A stretch of 15,919 nucleotides of DNA from Bacillota bacterium (GTDB lineage: Bacteria > Bacillota > Clostridia > Tissierellales > Sedimentibacteraceae): contig JARBUP010000035.1 in assembly GCA_029239575.1 (NCBI GenBank), forward strand, positions 1 to 15,919, given 5' to 3'. The notes beneath the pieces were generated by a model. That model was given only the letters and a program-made list of their open reading frames with translations, searched no databases and was not told where the DNA came from. Shown here piece by piece: positions 6,970-13,411 of this stretch. Both the position numbers and the translations under genes were made by a program. Positions within the stretch are counted from its first letter, which is position 1. Every line of letters starts with the position of its first letter.

Positions 6970-7812
6970 TTAGTTATTTAAAAAGCCAACTGCTAAAACA
7001 CCAGGACCAACATGTGTTCCTATTACGCAACCAACTTCATTTTCAAAAATATTTTTAGTTTTATATTTTGTTTCAAATTCAGCTTTTAAAACTTTTAGCT
7101 GTTCAGTATTTTGAGAATGGAATAAGAAAACATCTTTATTTGTTAAATCAATATTATTTTGAGCTATCCAACTATCAAACCATTTAATAGCTTTGTTCTT
7201 GCCTCTTACTTTATCTATTGCATCAATTTTATTTTTCTTAATTTGAATAACAGGTTTAACACCTAAAATAGAACCAACAACAGCTTGACCTTTAGAAATT
7301 CTTCCACCCTTTTCAAGGTACATTAAAGTATCTAAAGCAATAACTACTTCAAGTTTTTCTTTTTCCTGCTCTAATATTTCATAAATTTCTTTTGCACTTT
7401 TCTTTTCTGCGATTAAATCAATTGCACGCATAACCAATGCAAACTCACCTAAGCTTGCGCTTTCTGAATCAATTAAATAAATATTTTCACTGCCTACAAT
7501 CTCTTTTGCTGCTCTAGCGGATTCATATGTACCGCTTAATTTTGAACCTATGAAAATACCTATAATTTCATCTCCGCTTTCTATTATTTCGCTGAAAGCT
7601 TCCACAAATTTTCCTGGAGGAACTTGAGATGTAGTAGGAAGTTTTTCTGATTTAGCAAGCTTTTCAAAAAATTCTCCTGTACTTATTTCAATACCGTCTA
7701 AAAATGAATCATCTCCAAAATTTACTGAAAGAGGAACCATTTTAATATTGTATTTTTCTTTAATTTCACTTGTAACATCTGCTGTACTATCTACAACTAA
7801 TCTAATACCCAT
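6970..7812 (-). CDS. DegV family fatty-acid-binding protein (FakB-like)
   Basis: A 280-residue member of the DegV family, whose studied members (FakB) bind a fatty acid and present it to the kinase FakA for phosphorylation and entry into phospholipid synthesis. Visible family marks: VDSTADV (7-13), TTSQVPPG (60-67) with the fatty-acid-contacting Thr-Ser pair, KLSGTYESA (91-99), and the C-terminal THVGPGVLAVGF with its conserved histidine. No signal peptide. It lies 82 bases after the FabT-like regulator gene, and a FabT-type palindrome with one mismatch sits 36 bases before its ATG. AAGGGG precedes the ATG by 7 bases. No fakA gene is in the window, so acyl-chain specificity and the kinase partner are unknown. 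FakB is a family-level inference. Confidence 0.88.
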   Translation of the reverse strand: MGIRLVVDSTADVTSEIKEKYNIKMVPLSVNFGDDSFLDGIEISTGEFFEKLAKSEKLPTTSQVPPGKFVEAFSEIIESGDEIIGIFIGSKLSGTYESARAAKEIVGSENIYLIDSESASLGEFALVMRAIDLIAEKKSAKEIYEILEQEKEKLEVVIALDTLMYLEKGGRISKGQAVVGSILGVKPVIQIKKNKIDAIDKVRGKNKAIKWFDSWIAQNNIDLTNKDVFLFHSQNTEQLKVLKAEFETKYKTKNIFENEVGCVIGTHVGPGVLAVGFLNN

Positions 7813-7847
7813 AACATTACCCCTTTATTATTTTTAATTTCAAATGT

Positions 7848-7860
7848 TTTGATTATGAAA
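7848..7860. promoter_or_regulatory. Putative FabT-type operator upstream of degV
   Basis: TTTGATTATGAAA differs at one position from the perfect palindrome TTTGATTATCAAA found at the promoter of the adjacent regulator. It lies between the hairpin that follows the regulator gene and the degV start. A further half-site TTTGAT is at 7865-7870. Confidence 0.55.
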
Positions 7861-7870
7861 GCATTTTGAT

Positions 7871-7894
7871 AAAAAATCATCCCGACATATCGGG
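7871..7894 (-). terminator. Weak terminator or attenuator after the FabT-like gene
   Basis: Minus-strand hairpin CCCGA/TCGGG with a 4-base loop starts right after the stop codon of the regulator gene and is followed, 4 bases later, by six T residues. The short stem suggests partial termination, leaving some readthrough into degV. Confidence 0.5.
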
Positions 7895-8341
7895 TTATTT
7901 ATAATTATATTTTTGTTTAAAAAATATGTCTATATTTGACAATACTTTCGCTAATAAATTTTCTTCTTCATTATTTAATTCATGTAATGCACTTGCTACT
8001 AAGTCAATATGAAATTCTTCATGCACTTTAAAGGCTTCTACGCCTTTATCTGTCAATTTAATTTTCACTACACGCCTATCTTCAACAGAACGCTTCCTTT
8101 GTACGTATCCTTTTTTGATCAGGTTATCTATTGCAGTAGTTAGAGTACCAGATGTGATTTTTAAATCTCTTGCAGTATCAGACATGTTGCGTTCTTGTTC
8201 AACGCCTATATTATCTATAACATGCATTTCAGATATTGAAAGATCAGAAAATTCTCCTCTTCTTAAACATATTTCTTCTATATCCAATATGTTTGCAAAA
8301 AGACGCACAAGTATTTCGTTAATAGAATCACGATTGCTCAT
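7895..8341 (-). CDS. FabT-like MarR family transcriptional regulator
   Basis: A 148-residue winged helix-turn-helix dimer of the MarR family. The N-terminal stretch with IEEICLR (21-27) and ISEMHVIDNIG (36-46) resembles streptococcal FabT, the acyl-ACP-assisted repressor of type II fatty-acid synthesis, as I remember that sequence. The recognition helix is about 62-76 (ITSGTLTTAIDNLIK) and the wing carries DRRVV (88-92). Context supports the assignment: a perfect FabT-type palindrome overlaps its own -10 box, and the next gene encodes a fatty-acid-binding DegV protein with a near-identical site. The start has GAGGTG 5 bases upstream. Predicted to repress itself and probably degV. No fab biosynthesis genes are in the window. 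MarR family is certain; FabT is strong inference. Confidence 0.85.
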   Translation of the reverse strand: MSNRDSINEILVRLFANILDIEEICLRRGEFSDLSISEMHVIDNIGVEQERNMSDTARDLKITSGTLTTAIDNLIKKGYVQRKRSVEDRRVVKIKLTDKGVEAFKVHEEFHIDLVASALHELNNEEENLLAKVLSNIDIFFKQKYNYK

Positions 8342-8356
8342 TTAATCACCTCAAAT

Positions 8357-8373
8357 ACTTTGATAATCAAATT
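8357..8373. promoter_or_regulatory. FabT-type operator at the regulator's own promoter
   Basis: Perfect palindrome TTTGAT-A-ATCAAA (8359-8371) with flanks matching the FabT consensus ANTTTGATTATCAAANT as I recall it. It overlaps the last base of the -10 hexamer and covers the predicted transcription start, so binding should block the promoter: autorepression. Confidence 0.8.
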
Positions 8374-8399
8374 ATATTTGTAAAATGCATTTTTGTCAA
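8371..8399 (-). promoter_or_regulatory. Perfect-consensus promoter of the FabT-like gene
   Basis: On the minus strand TTGACA (8394-8399) and TATAAT (8371-8376) are separated by exactly 17 bases. Such a promoter is strong unless repressed, which fits the palindrome on its start site. Confidence 0.9.
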
Positions 8400-8483
8400 G
8401 TATTTTTATAATACTTATATCAACAATTAGTTTTAAAAATCGCCTAATATAAAAAAAGCATCTTCGATTATTCCTATAATATA

Positions 8484-8508
8484 AAAAAGGAGCTTAGCTC
8501 CTTTTTTT
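8484..8508 (-). terminator. Terminator overlapping the end of the glycosylase gene
   Basis: Minus strand reads A-run, GGAGC, loop TAA, GCTCC, T-run. The three-base loop is exactly the stop codon of the glycosylase, so the 5' arm encodes its last residues (Lys-Arg-Ser). The A and T runs make it potentially bidirectional. Confidence 0.88.
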
Positions 8509-9108
8509 CATAAGAAAACGCCACATAAAATCTTTAGCTTCTTCAGCATAATCTATATTTATTCGTTTTGTTTTTTCTATTTCATAATTTTTATATTCAT
8601 CATTCAATATATAAATTTCTTCTTTAATTAAGTCTAAACCATTTTCTTTTTTAGTTATATTAAGTGCTTTACAAAGTTTACCTGGACCATTTGATAAATT
8701 TTTAAACTGTATTTTTGATATTTCATTTAAATGTTTATTATATCTGTTTAAACACATCATATCGATATTTTCAAGAGGTATCATACCTCTAAGCAATACA
8801 CCACTTCCGAATCCTTCTTGCTCAGTTACTACATTCATACAATAATACATACCATAAATCATATATACATATGTATGTCCTGGAGGTCCAAATAGTGTTT
8901 TATTACGCTCAGTTATTTTTCCGCCATAACAATGGCTTGCTTTATCCACAGCTCCGATATAAGCTTCTGTTTCACTGATTCTTCCTGATAAAATATATCC
9001 ATTATTATTATAAACTAATATTTTACCTATGAGTTCCTCTGCTACTAACAGTGTATCACGATTATAAAAGTCCCTATTTAATTTATATAAATTGCTTTTA
9101 TCTTTCAT
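8494..9108 (-). CDS. mpg: 3-methyladenine DNA glycosylase (AAG/MPG family)
   Basis: Excises 3-methyladenine and other alkylated or deaminated purines from DNA, starting base-excision repair. The 204-residue protein matches the AAG/MPG fold in one domain: LIGKIL near 26-31, the active-site block ETEAY (46-50) with Glu48 and Tyr50 corresponding to human AAG Glu125 and Tyr127, His59 corresponding to His136, YVYMIYGMYYCMNV (80-93), and NGPGKL (140-145). All expected catalytic residues are present. An in-frame stop lies directly before the ATG, so the start is firm although the Shine-Dalgarno is weak. It is the last gene of the operon, 53 bases after tatD. Its stop codon is inside the terminator hairpin. 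Confidence 0.94.
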   Translation of the reverse strand: MKDKSNLYKLNRDFYNRDTLLVAEELIGKILVYNNNGYILSGRISETEAYIGAVDKASHCYGGKITERNKTLFGPPGHTYVYMIYGMYYCMNVVTEQEGFGSGVLLRGMIPLENIDMMCLNRYNKHLNEISKIQFKNLSNGPGKLCKALNITKKENGLDLIKEEIYILNDEYKNYEIEKTKRINIDYAEEAKDFMWRFLMKKRS

Positions 9109-9161
9109 TTAACATTCTGCTTTCTCATATTCATATTTAAAATTAAAAAATTAAAGATTAA

Positions 9162-9941
9162 TTAAAGATTAAATAGTTTTTTAAAATTAATGGTTGTTTG
9201 TTCTGCAACTTTTTCAACTGGTATATCTTTAATTAAAGCTATTTCTTCAGCAACATATGAAACTAATGATGGATTATTTCTTTTTCCTCTAAAAGGTTCA
9301 GGCGTTAAATAAGGACAATCAGTTTCAATTAATAAATTGCTTAAAGGAATTTCTTTAGCAACTAACTTTGGAATTTTAGCTTTTTTAAAAGTAACTGGAC
9401 CGCCAAGAGAAATATAAAATCCTAATTTAATAAATTCTATAGCCATTTCTACGCTACTTGAAAAACAATGAAGAATTCCCCTTGATCCATCATAATGCTC
9501 TTCTTTCATTATTCTTAAAATATCTTCATGTGCATCCCTATCGTGTACTATATATGGCATATCAAGCTCTTTTGCAAGTCTTATCTGCTCTCTAAACCAT
9601 TTTTTTTGTGTTTCTCTATCAGAATTATCATAATAATAATCAAGACCTATTTCACCTATTGCTAATACCTTCTTATTCTTAGATAAATCTCTAAAAATAT
9701 TCATAGTATCATCATTCATATATTTAGTATCATGAGGATGGCAACCCACTGCTGCATATATGAAATCATATTTTTCAGCTAATTCAACAGAATTTATAGA
9801 TGTTTTTAAATCAGCACCTGCATTTAAAACTAATTCTATATTATTTTCTTTTAAAGATTTAATTAATTGCTCTCTGTCATCATCAAATCTTTCATCATCA
9901 AGATGAACATGACTATCTATAAATTTAATATTATTTTCCAA
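9162..9941 (-). CDS. tatD: TatD family metal-dependent hydrolase (putative DNase)
   Basis: An amidohydrolase-fold enzyme of the TatD/YcfH family, whose members act as metal-dependent 3'-5' exonucleases in DNA repair or turnover. In 259 residues all expected metal ligands are visible: His11 and His13 (DSHVH), Glu97 (GEIGLDYYYD), His133, His158 (ILHCF) and Asp208 (ETDCPYLTP). The start is TTG, not ATG: AAGGA lies 8 bases before it and no in-frame ATG precedes the DSHVH motif. It overlaps the end of the upstream membrane-protein gene by 11 bases, suggesting translational coupling, and is followed by the DNA glycosylase gene. That neighbour fits a DNA-repair role. The exact substrate is not shown by the sequence. 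Confidence 0.93.
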   Translation of the reverse strand: MENNIKFIDSHVHLDDERFDDDREQLIKSLKENNIELVLNAGADLKTSINSVELAEKYDFIYAAVGCHPHDTKYMNDDTMNIFRDLSKNKKVLAIGEIGLDYYYDNSDRETQKKWFREQIRLAKELDMPYIVHDRDAHEDILRIMKEEHYDGSRGILHCFSSSVEMAIEFIKLGFYISLGGPVTFKKAKIPKLVAKEIPLSNLLIETDCPYLTPEPFRGKRNNPSLVSYVAEEIALIKDIPVEKVAEQTTINFKKLFNL

Positions 9942-10476
9942 TCTTTTTATCCTTCTTTTTGTTTCTATATTCTTTCGCTGTGTTTTTAAATATGTCTAAT
10001 TGATCATCACCGTTTTTAAAAATAAGTTCTAATGTAGCATCTTTATTATACGAAGTTTTATACAACAATTTTACTTTTATTCTTTGTTTTGAATCAGGTT
10101 TTAAATAATCAATACCCCTAACTTCTTCCCATCTAACTAAAGAGTTTCTTTTTAAAACACCTAAATTCGTTACTCTCGTTTTTTTAGCTAAAGGCAAATA
10201 TAAAACAACCAATAACAAAGGCATTAATAACATAAATATATTTTCAGTATTTATTCCTGTCGATGCAAAACTTAATTGAAATGTTAGAAATGTTGAAAAT
10301 ATCATGAATACAAGTACCGCTCTGCTTACGTTTCTCATAACTATATCATCATTATTTAATTGGTATAAAACTTTAATATTTTCTTTTTTATTTTTCATAT
10401 AGCTTTTTAAATTTGAATAAAGAAAAAACAAACATAAAATTATTATCATGGAATACAACAACGATTGTGAATTCAT
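9931..10476 (-). CDS. Membrane protein of unknown function, first gene of the tatD-mpg operon
   Basis: I do not recognise a named family with certainty. The 181-residue protein has three predicted membrane segments (about 6-22, 52-72 and 78-97) and a cytosolic C-terminal domain (about 100-165) of beta character: LGVLKRNSLVRWEEVRGIDY, then alternating hydrophobic strands, ending in a very basic lysine-rich tail. The pattern 'strand with Arg/Lys, then W-E-E-V, then strand' is typical of small PH-like domains of bacterial membrane proteins such as the DUF5673 type, which I offer only as a possibility. The start has GAGAGGG 6 bases before the ATG, and a good promoter lies 56-84 bases upstream. 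It overlaps tatD by 11 bases, but no link to DNA repair is evident beyond co-transcription. Confidence 0.8.
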   Translation of the reverse strand: MNSQSLLYSMIIILCLFFLYSNLKSYMKNKKENIKVLYQLNNDDIVMRNVSRAVLVFMIFSTFLTFQLSFASTGINTENIFMLLMPLLLVVLYLPLAKKTRVTNLGVLKRNSLVRWEEVRGIDYLKPDSKQRIKVKLLYKTSYNKDATLELIFKNGDDQLDIFKNTAKEYRNKKKDKKIGK

Positions 10477-10531
10477 AAAAAACCCTCTCTTTTCATAAGT
10501 AATTTTTAAAATTATGTTGAAATCAAATTTT

Positions 10532-10560
10532 ATTTTACTATAAATTCATTAAAAATTCAA
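10532..10560 (-). promoter_or_regulatory. Promoter of the membrane protein-tatD-mpg operon
   Basis: TTGAAT (10555-10560) and TAAAAT (10532-10537) on the minus strand with a 17-base spacer, upstream of three tightly spaced genes that end at the 8484-8508 terminator. Confidence 0.65.
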
Positions 10561-10568
10561 GAATTTTT

Positions 10569-10585
10569 AGCATTATACGCTAATT
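10569..10585 (-). terminator. Weak hairpin after the B3/4 gene
   Basis: Minus strand TTAGC and GCTAA with a 7-base loop, followed by AAATTCTTG rather than a T-run. It may partly separate the B3/4 gene from the next operon; it is not a convincing terminator. Confidence 0.25.
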
Positions 10586-10617
10586 TACTAAAAAGATTAT
10601 ATACTTAATACTTAATA

Positions 10618-11319
10618 TCAATTTAAAAATTCAATGCTTGAGTTGTTAATATCAACTAAATACTTTTCACAATTTCCATTAAATCTTTTTATTATTAAGT
10701 TTTCAATTTCATCCATTGCATTTGAAAGAGATGGGTCGTCTTTAAATCCTACAAGCTGAAAAAATACATTGTTGCTGTCAAGCGTAATTTTGCCAAGTTC
10801 ACTTTGTCTCCAAACCCATTTTCTTGTTTGTACATTGTTTCCGCTTGTAAATACAAGTTCATTTTTATCCACTGCTTCATAATCATTAAAACCAAACGGA
10901 ATAAATTTATCCCCTTCTTTGCTAAATCTTACCTCAAGGTCTTCATGAATATCTGATAAATCATGACCACCTAACGAAATTATTTGTTCAATTGATACAG
11001 CATTACATAAATCAACTAAAGCATTTATTTTAGGAAGACTTCCCCCTTTAATTATTCTTTTAAACATTGCTTCAACTGAAGCTGGATATTTATTTGGATT
11101 TATTCCTGCTTTTGTCATCACATCTCTATAATAATAAACATTATGAAGTGATCTTAGTTCTTCTGCTTTAACTTTTTCTCGCATTTTTTCTTCAGAGTTT
11201 CTTAACCTGTTTTCATCTTCTGTTGTAGTTTCTGAATTCTTAATATTTTTACCTATTAAAATTCCAAACTTAATCTCAGAATTAATTTCAAAAACAGTTT
11301 TTTCAATAGAGTATTTCAT
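10618..11319 (-). CDS. Free-standing B3/4 domain protein (tRNA-synthetase editing-like)
   Basis: A 233-residue protein whose middle and C-terminal part (about 60-220) resembles the B3/B4 editing domain of the phenylalanyl-tRNA synthetase beta subunit, here without any synthetase. Visible marks: YRDVMTKAGINPNKYPASVEAM (about 64-85, given in part: GINPNKYPAS), KINALVDLCNAVS, PFGFNDYE, and WVWRQS near 165, all common in stand-alone B3/4 proteins. In PheRS this domain hydrolyses mischarged tyrosyl-tRNA(Phe); free-standing versions are thought to clear mischarged tRNA or amino-acid adducts, but I cannot tell the substrate. Strong Shine-Dalgarno AGGAGG 8 bases before the ATG. It is a single gene, following the terminator of the ABC transporter pair, with an inverted repeat in its 5' leader. 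Confidence 0.85.
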   Translation of the reverse strand: MKYSIEKTVFEINSEIKFGILIGKNIKNSETTTEDENRLRNSEEKMREKVKAEELRSLHNVYYYRDVMTKAGINPNKYPASVEAMFKRIIKGGSLPKINALVDLCNAVSIEQIISLGGHDLSDIHEDLEVRFSKEGDKFIPFGFNDYEAVDKNELVFTSGNNVQTRKWVWRQSELGKITLDSNNVFFQLVGFKDDPSLSNAMDEIENLIIKRFNGNCEKYLVDINNSSIEFLN

Positions 11320-11339
11320 GTTTTTATCCTCCTCAATAA

Positions 11340-11363
11340 TTACTGACTAATTATTATCAGTAA
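11340..11363. repeat. Inverted repeat in the leader of the B3/4 gene
   Basis: TTACTGA (11340-11346) and TCAGTAA (11357-11363) are perfect 7-base arms around a 10-base AT loop, between the predicted promoter and the Shine-Dalgarno. It could be an operator or a leader hairpin. Confidence 0.5.
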
Positions 11364-11379
11364 ATTTTCTAATATATTA

Positions 11380-11407
11380 ATATTATACTTATTAATAATA
11401 AAGTCAA
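11380..11407 (-). promoter_or_regulatory. Candidate promoter of the B3/4 gene
   Basis: TTGACT (11402-11407) with TAATAT (11380-11385) at 16 bases on the minus strand. A better -10 sequence, TATAAT at 11382-11387, gives only 14 bases of spacing, so the exact -10 is unclear. Confidence 0.45.
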
Positions 11408-11439
11408 TTTAATTAGTTTAATTTTAATTTTAATTAAAT

Positions 11440-11463
11440 AAAAAAAGAACCTCAGTGAGGTTC
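11440..11463 (-). terminator. Terminator of the ABC transporter genes
   Basis: Minus-strand stem GAACCTC/GAGGTTC with a 3-base loop, followed by seven T residues, starting a few bases after the permease stop codon. Confidence 0.92.
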
Positions 11464-11467
11464 AATA

Positions 11468-12304
11468 TCAATATTTTATAACTTTTTTCTCCAACCATGC
11501 TGCAAAAAAATACATTATTGCAGCTATTACCGCTAAAACAAATACTCCCATCATAACTAAATCAAGTTTAAATGTTTGACTACCATATAAAATTAAATAT
11601 CCAATTCCTTCTTTAGAAACTAAAAATTCACCAACTATTACACCAATCCAAGCTAAACCTATGTTAACTTTAATAACGCTCATAATATTTGGGAAATTAG
11701 ATGGTATTACAACACTCTTTAATATTTGAAATTTATTCGCCCCAAAAGTTTTAAGAAGTATTATTTTATCATTTTCAACACTTTTAAAACCAGTACTTAA
11801 AGTCATTATAGTAACAACAACTGATATTGATGCTGCAGTTACAACAATGCCGGTGAATCCCATTCCAGCCCATAAAATAATAATAGGAGCTAATGCTGTT
11901 TTAGGTAAACTATTTAAAATTACTAAGTATGGATCAAGAATTCTATCTAATTTTTCAAACCACCATAAAAGTATTGCAACTAAAATACCAGTTATTGTAC
12001 CTGCTAAAAACCCTGCAAAAGTTTCTACAGAAGAAGCATACAAATGCTTGAACAAACTTCCATCTTCAACAAATTTTACAATTAATTTATAAATAGCACC
12101 TGGACTGCTGGTCAAAAAAGTATCTATTAATTTGAATCTTGCTGAAAATTCCCATAAAGTTATAAAAAAAATAAATATTAAGATTTGAACTGTTCGTATA
12201 AAATATTTTTCTCTTTTAACAGATTGAAGAAATTTTTGCTGTTCTATTGATATTATTTCATTTGTATTTGTATTATTTTTTTTATCATTATTATTTTTCA
12301 ACAT
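11468..12304 (-). CDS. ABC transporter permease, nitrate/sulfonate/taurine type
   Basis: Integral membrane subunit of an importer of the SsuC/TauC/ThiX-like family. From the ATG at 12304 it has 278 residues: a polar Asn/Lys-rich cytosolic N-terminus, a first membrane segment (about 38-53) and further segments over the rest. The EAA-type ATPase-contact loop is at about 186-208, with LLKTFGANKFQILKSVVIPS. I prefer the start at 12304 to an ATG 39 bases upstream (12343), because a G-rich Shine-Dalgarno (12313-12319) lies 8 bases before it and the overlap with the ATPase gene falls from 53 to 14 bases. It is co-transcribed with the ATPase. The substrate cannot be told from the permease, and no binding-protein gene is adjacent. 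Confidence 0.9.
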   Translation of the reverse strand: MLKNNNDKKNNTNTNEIISIEQQKFLQSVKREKYFIRTVQILIFIFFITLWEFSARFKLIDTFLTSSPGAIYKLIVKFVEDGSLFKHLYASSVETFAGFLAGTITGILVAILLWWFEKLDRILDPYLVILNSLPKTALAPIIILWAGMGFTGIVVTAASISVVVTIMTLSTGFKSVENDKIILLKTFGANKFQILKSVVIPSNFPNIMSVIKVNIGLAWIGVIVGEFLVSKEGIGYLILYGSQTFKLDLVMMGVFVLAVIAAIMYFFAAWLEKKVIKY

Positions 12305-13046
12305 AATCAAGATCCCCCCATATCTGCCTAAAATAATCTCCAAATGCCTGTGTATTTCTGCAATTCATAGGAGTTCTGTCTTTACATAACTCTTCAAAAT
12401 TTATAATGTATTCTTTTTTAATTTTAGCTGGTCGTTCTGTAAAAATAATAACTCTGTCAGAAATGCTGACCGCTTCCGGTATATCGTGCGTTACCATAAT
12501 TGCAGTCATTTTTTCTCTTCTTAGAATTTCTCCAACTTCATTTCCTACTGCAAGTCTCGTTTGATAATCCAATGCTGAAAATGGTTCATCCAACAATAAT
12601 AAGTCAGGCTCAATGGCTAATGTTCGAACCAACGCAGCTCTCTGCCTCATGCCGCCTGAAAGTTGGCTTGGATAATGATTCCTAAAATTATAGAGTCCAT
12701 ATTTTGTTAACATTTGTATTACTTTATCTTTATTTTCTTCAGTATCCTTGTGTTGTATTTCTAATCCAAGCATACAATTTTTAAATATGTTTCTCCATTC
12801 ATATAATTGATCTTTTTGAAACATAAAGCCAATACTTTGAGTATTTAATAAAACTTCTCCTCCTGAAGGTTTCTCTAAACCTGCCAATATGGATAGAATT
12901 GTAGATTTGCCACATCCAGAAGGGCCTACTATAGAAACTATTTCTCCTTTTTCTATTTTAAAGGAAATATCTTCAATAGCTTTAGTTTCATTATTAATTG
13001 TATGAAATCTTTTAGAGATATTTTTCACTTCGCATATATATTCCAT
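12291..13046 (-). CDS. ABC transporter ATP-binding protein, nitrate/sulfonate/taurine type
   Basis: The 251-residue ATPase of the SsuB/TauB family that powers the downstream permease. All motifs are intact: Walker A GPSGCGKST (41-49), Q-loop Gln77, signature LSGGMRQR (129-136), Walker B LLLLDEP (149-155), D-loop SALD (157-160), and switch His187 in VTHD. The spacing GFMFQKDQLYEWR after the Q-loop is typical of this subfamily. The start has GGAGGT 5 bases before the ATG. It is the first gene of a two-gene unit, and the next gene upstream is divergent, so there is no binding-protein gene on either side. Candidate substrates for this class are alkanesulfonates, taurine, nitrate or thiamine precursors; the sequence does not decide among them. 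Confidence 0.93.
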   Translation of the reverse strand: MEYICEVKNISKRFHTINNETKAIEDISFKIEKGEIVSIVGPSGCGKSTILSILAGLEKPSGGEVLLNTQSIGFMFQKDQLYEWRNIFKNCMLGLEIQHKDTEENKDKVIQMLTKYGLYNFRNHYPSQLSGGMRQRAALVRTLAIEPDLLLLDEPFSALDYQTRLAVGNEVGEILRREKMTAIMVTHDIPEAVSISDRVIIFTERPAKIKKEYIINFEELCKDRTPMNCRNTQAFGDYFRQIWGDLDYVEK

Positions 13047-13227
13047 TGCTACCTCCGTTAAACAAATACGTTAATTTCATACATTATCTTATTCATAAAC
13101 TAATATTAAGTTAATAAAAAATGAAATTATATATTTATATTTAAATTTTGAATTAAAATTAATTAATATAATTATATAAATTTGAAAAACTATTAATGAA
13201 TTATTAATCAATAAAAGGAGTGAAATT

Positions 13228-13362
13228 ATGTTTAAAAGTTTAGTAAATAAATTAAAGATGACAAATAAAAAAGGTCAGAATCAAAATCCTGGTAATGTTT
13301 ATATACCAACCGAGCAAGAAGTAGTAGAAAGAAAAAAAGATGTAGATGCTAACGAAAAGTAA
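13228..13362 (+). CDS. Small basic/polar protein of unknown function (44 residues)
   Basis: Not recognised. An excellent Shine-Dalgarno (AAAAGGAG, 13213-13220) lies 7 bases before the ATG. The 44-residue product starts with a short amphipathic basic helix (MFKSLVNKLKM), then a polar Asn/Gln segment, then VYIPTEQEVVERKKD and an acidic-basic tail ending in NEK. No cysteine, no membrane span. It is followed after 24 bases by an 11-base-pair hairpin, as expected for a real gene end. The gene stands alone, divergent from the ABC transporter genes, with only AT-rich sequence upstream and no clear promoter. It could be a small membrane-surface protein by its N-terminal helix, but that is speculation. 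Confidence rests on the ribosome site and the hairpin. Confidence 0.6.
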   Translation: MFKSLVNKLKMTNKKGQNQNPGNVYIPTEQEVVERKKDVDANEK

Positions 13363-13386
13363 GAATTATTAAACACAAAAAAATAT

Positions 13387-13411
13387 GAACTAGGTTTAAA
13401 AAACCTAGTTC
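13387..13411. terminator. Strong hairpin after the small gene, lacking a T-run
   Basis: GAACTAGGTTT (13387-13397) and AAACCTAGTTC (13401-13411) form a perfect 11-base-pair stem with a 3-base loop. The 3' side continues AAACACCG, so no U-tract follows on the plus strand. It may be a non-canonical terminator or an mRNA-stabilising 3' hairpin. Confidence 0.55.

Noticed and set aside
8115..8345. Plus-strand open frame opposite the FabT-like gene
   Set aside because: Shadow of the regulator's coding frame; it ends in the FabT-like gene's leader and has no ribosome site.
12305..12343. Upstream ATG for the ABC permease, adding 13 residues
   Set aside because: It lies deep within the ATPase gene without a ribosome site; the ATG at 12304 has a G-rich site at 8 bases.
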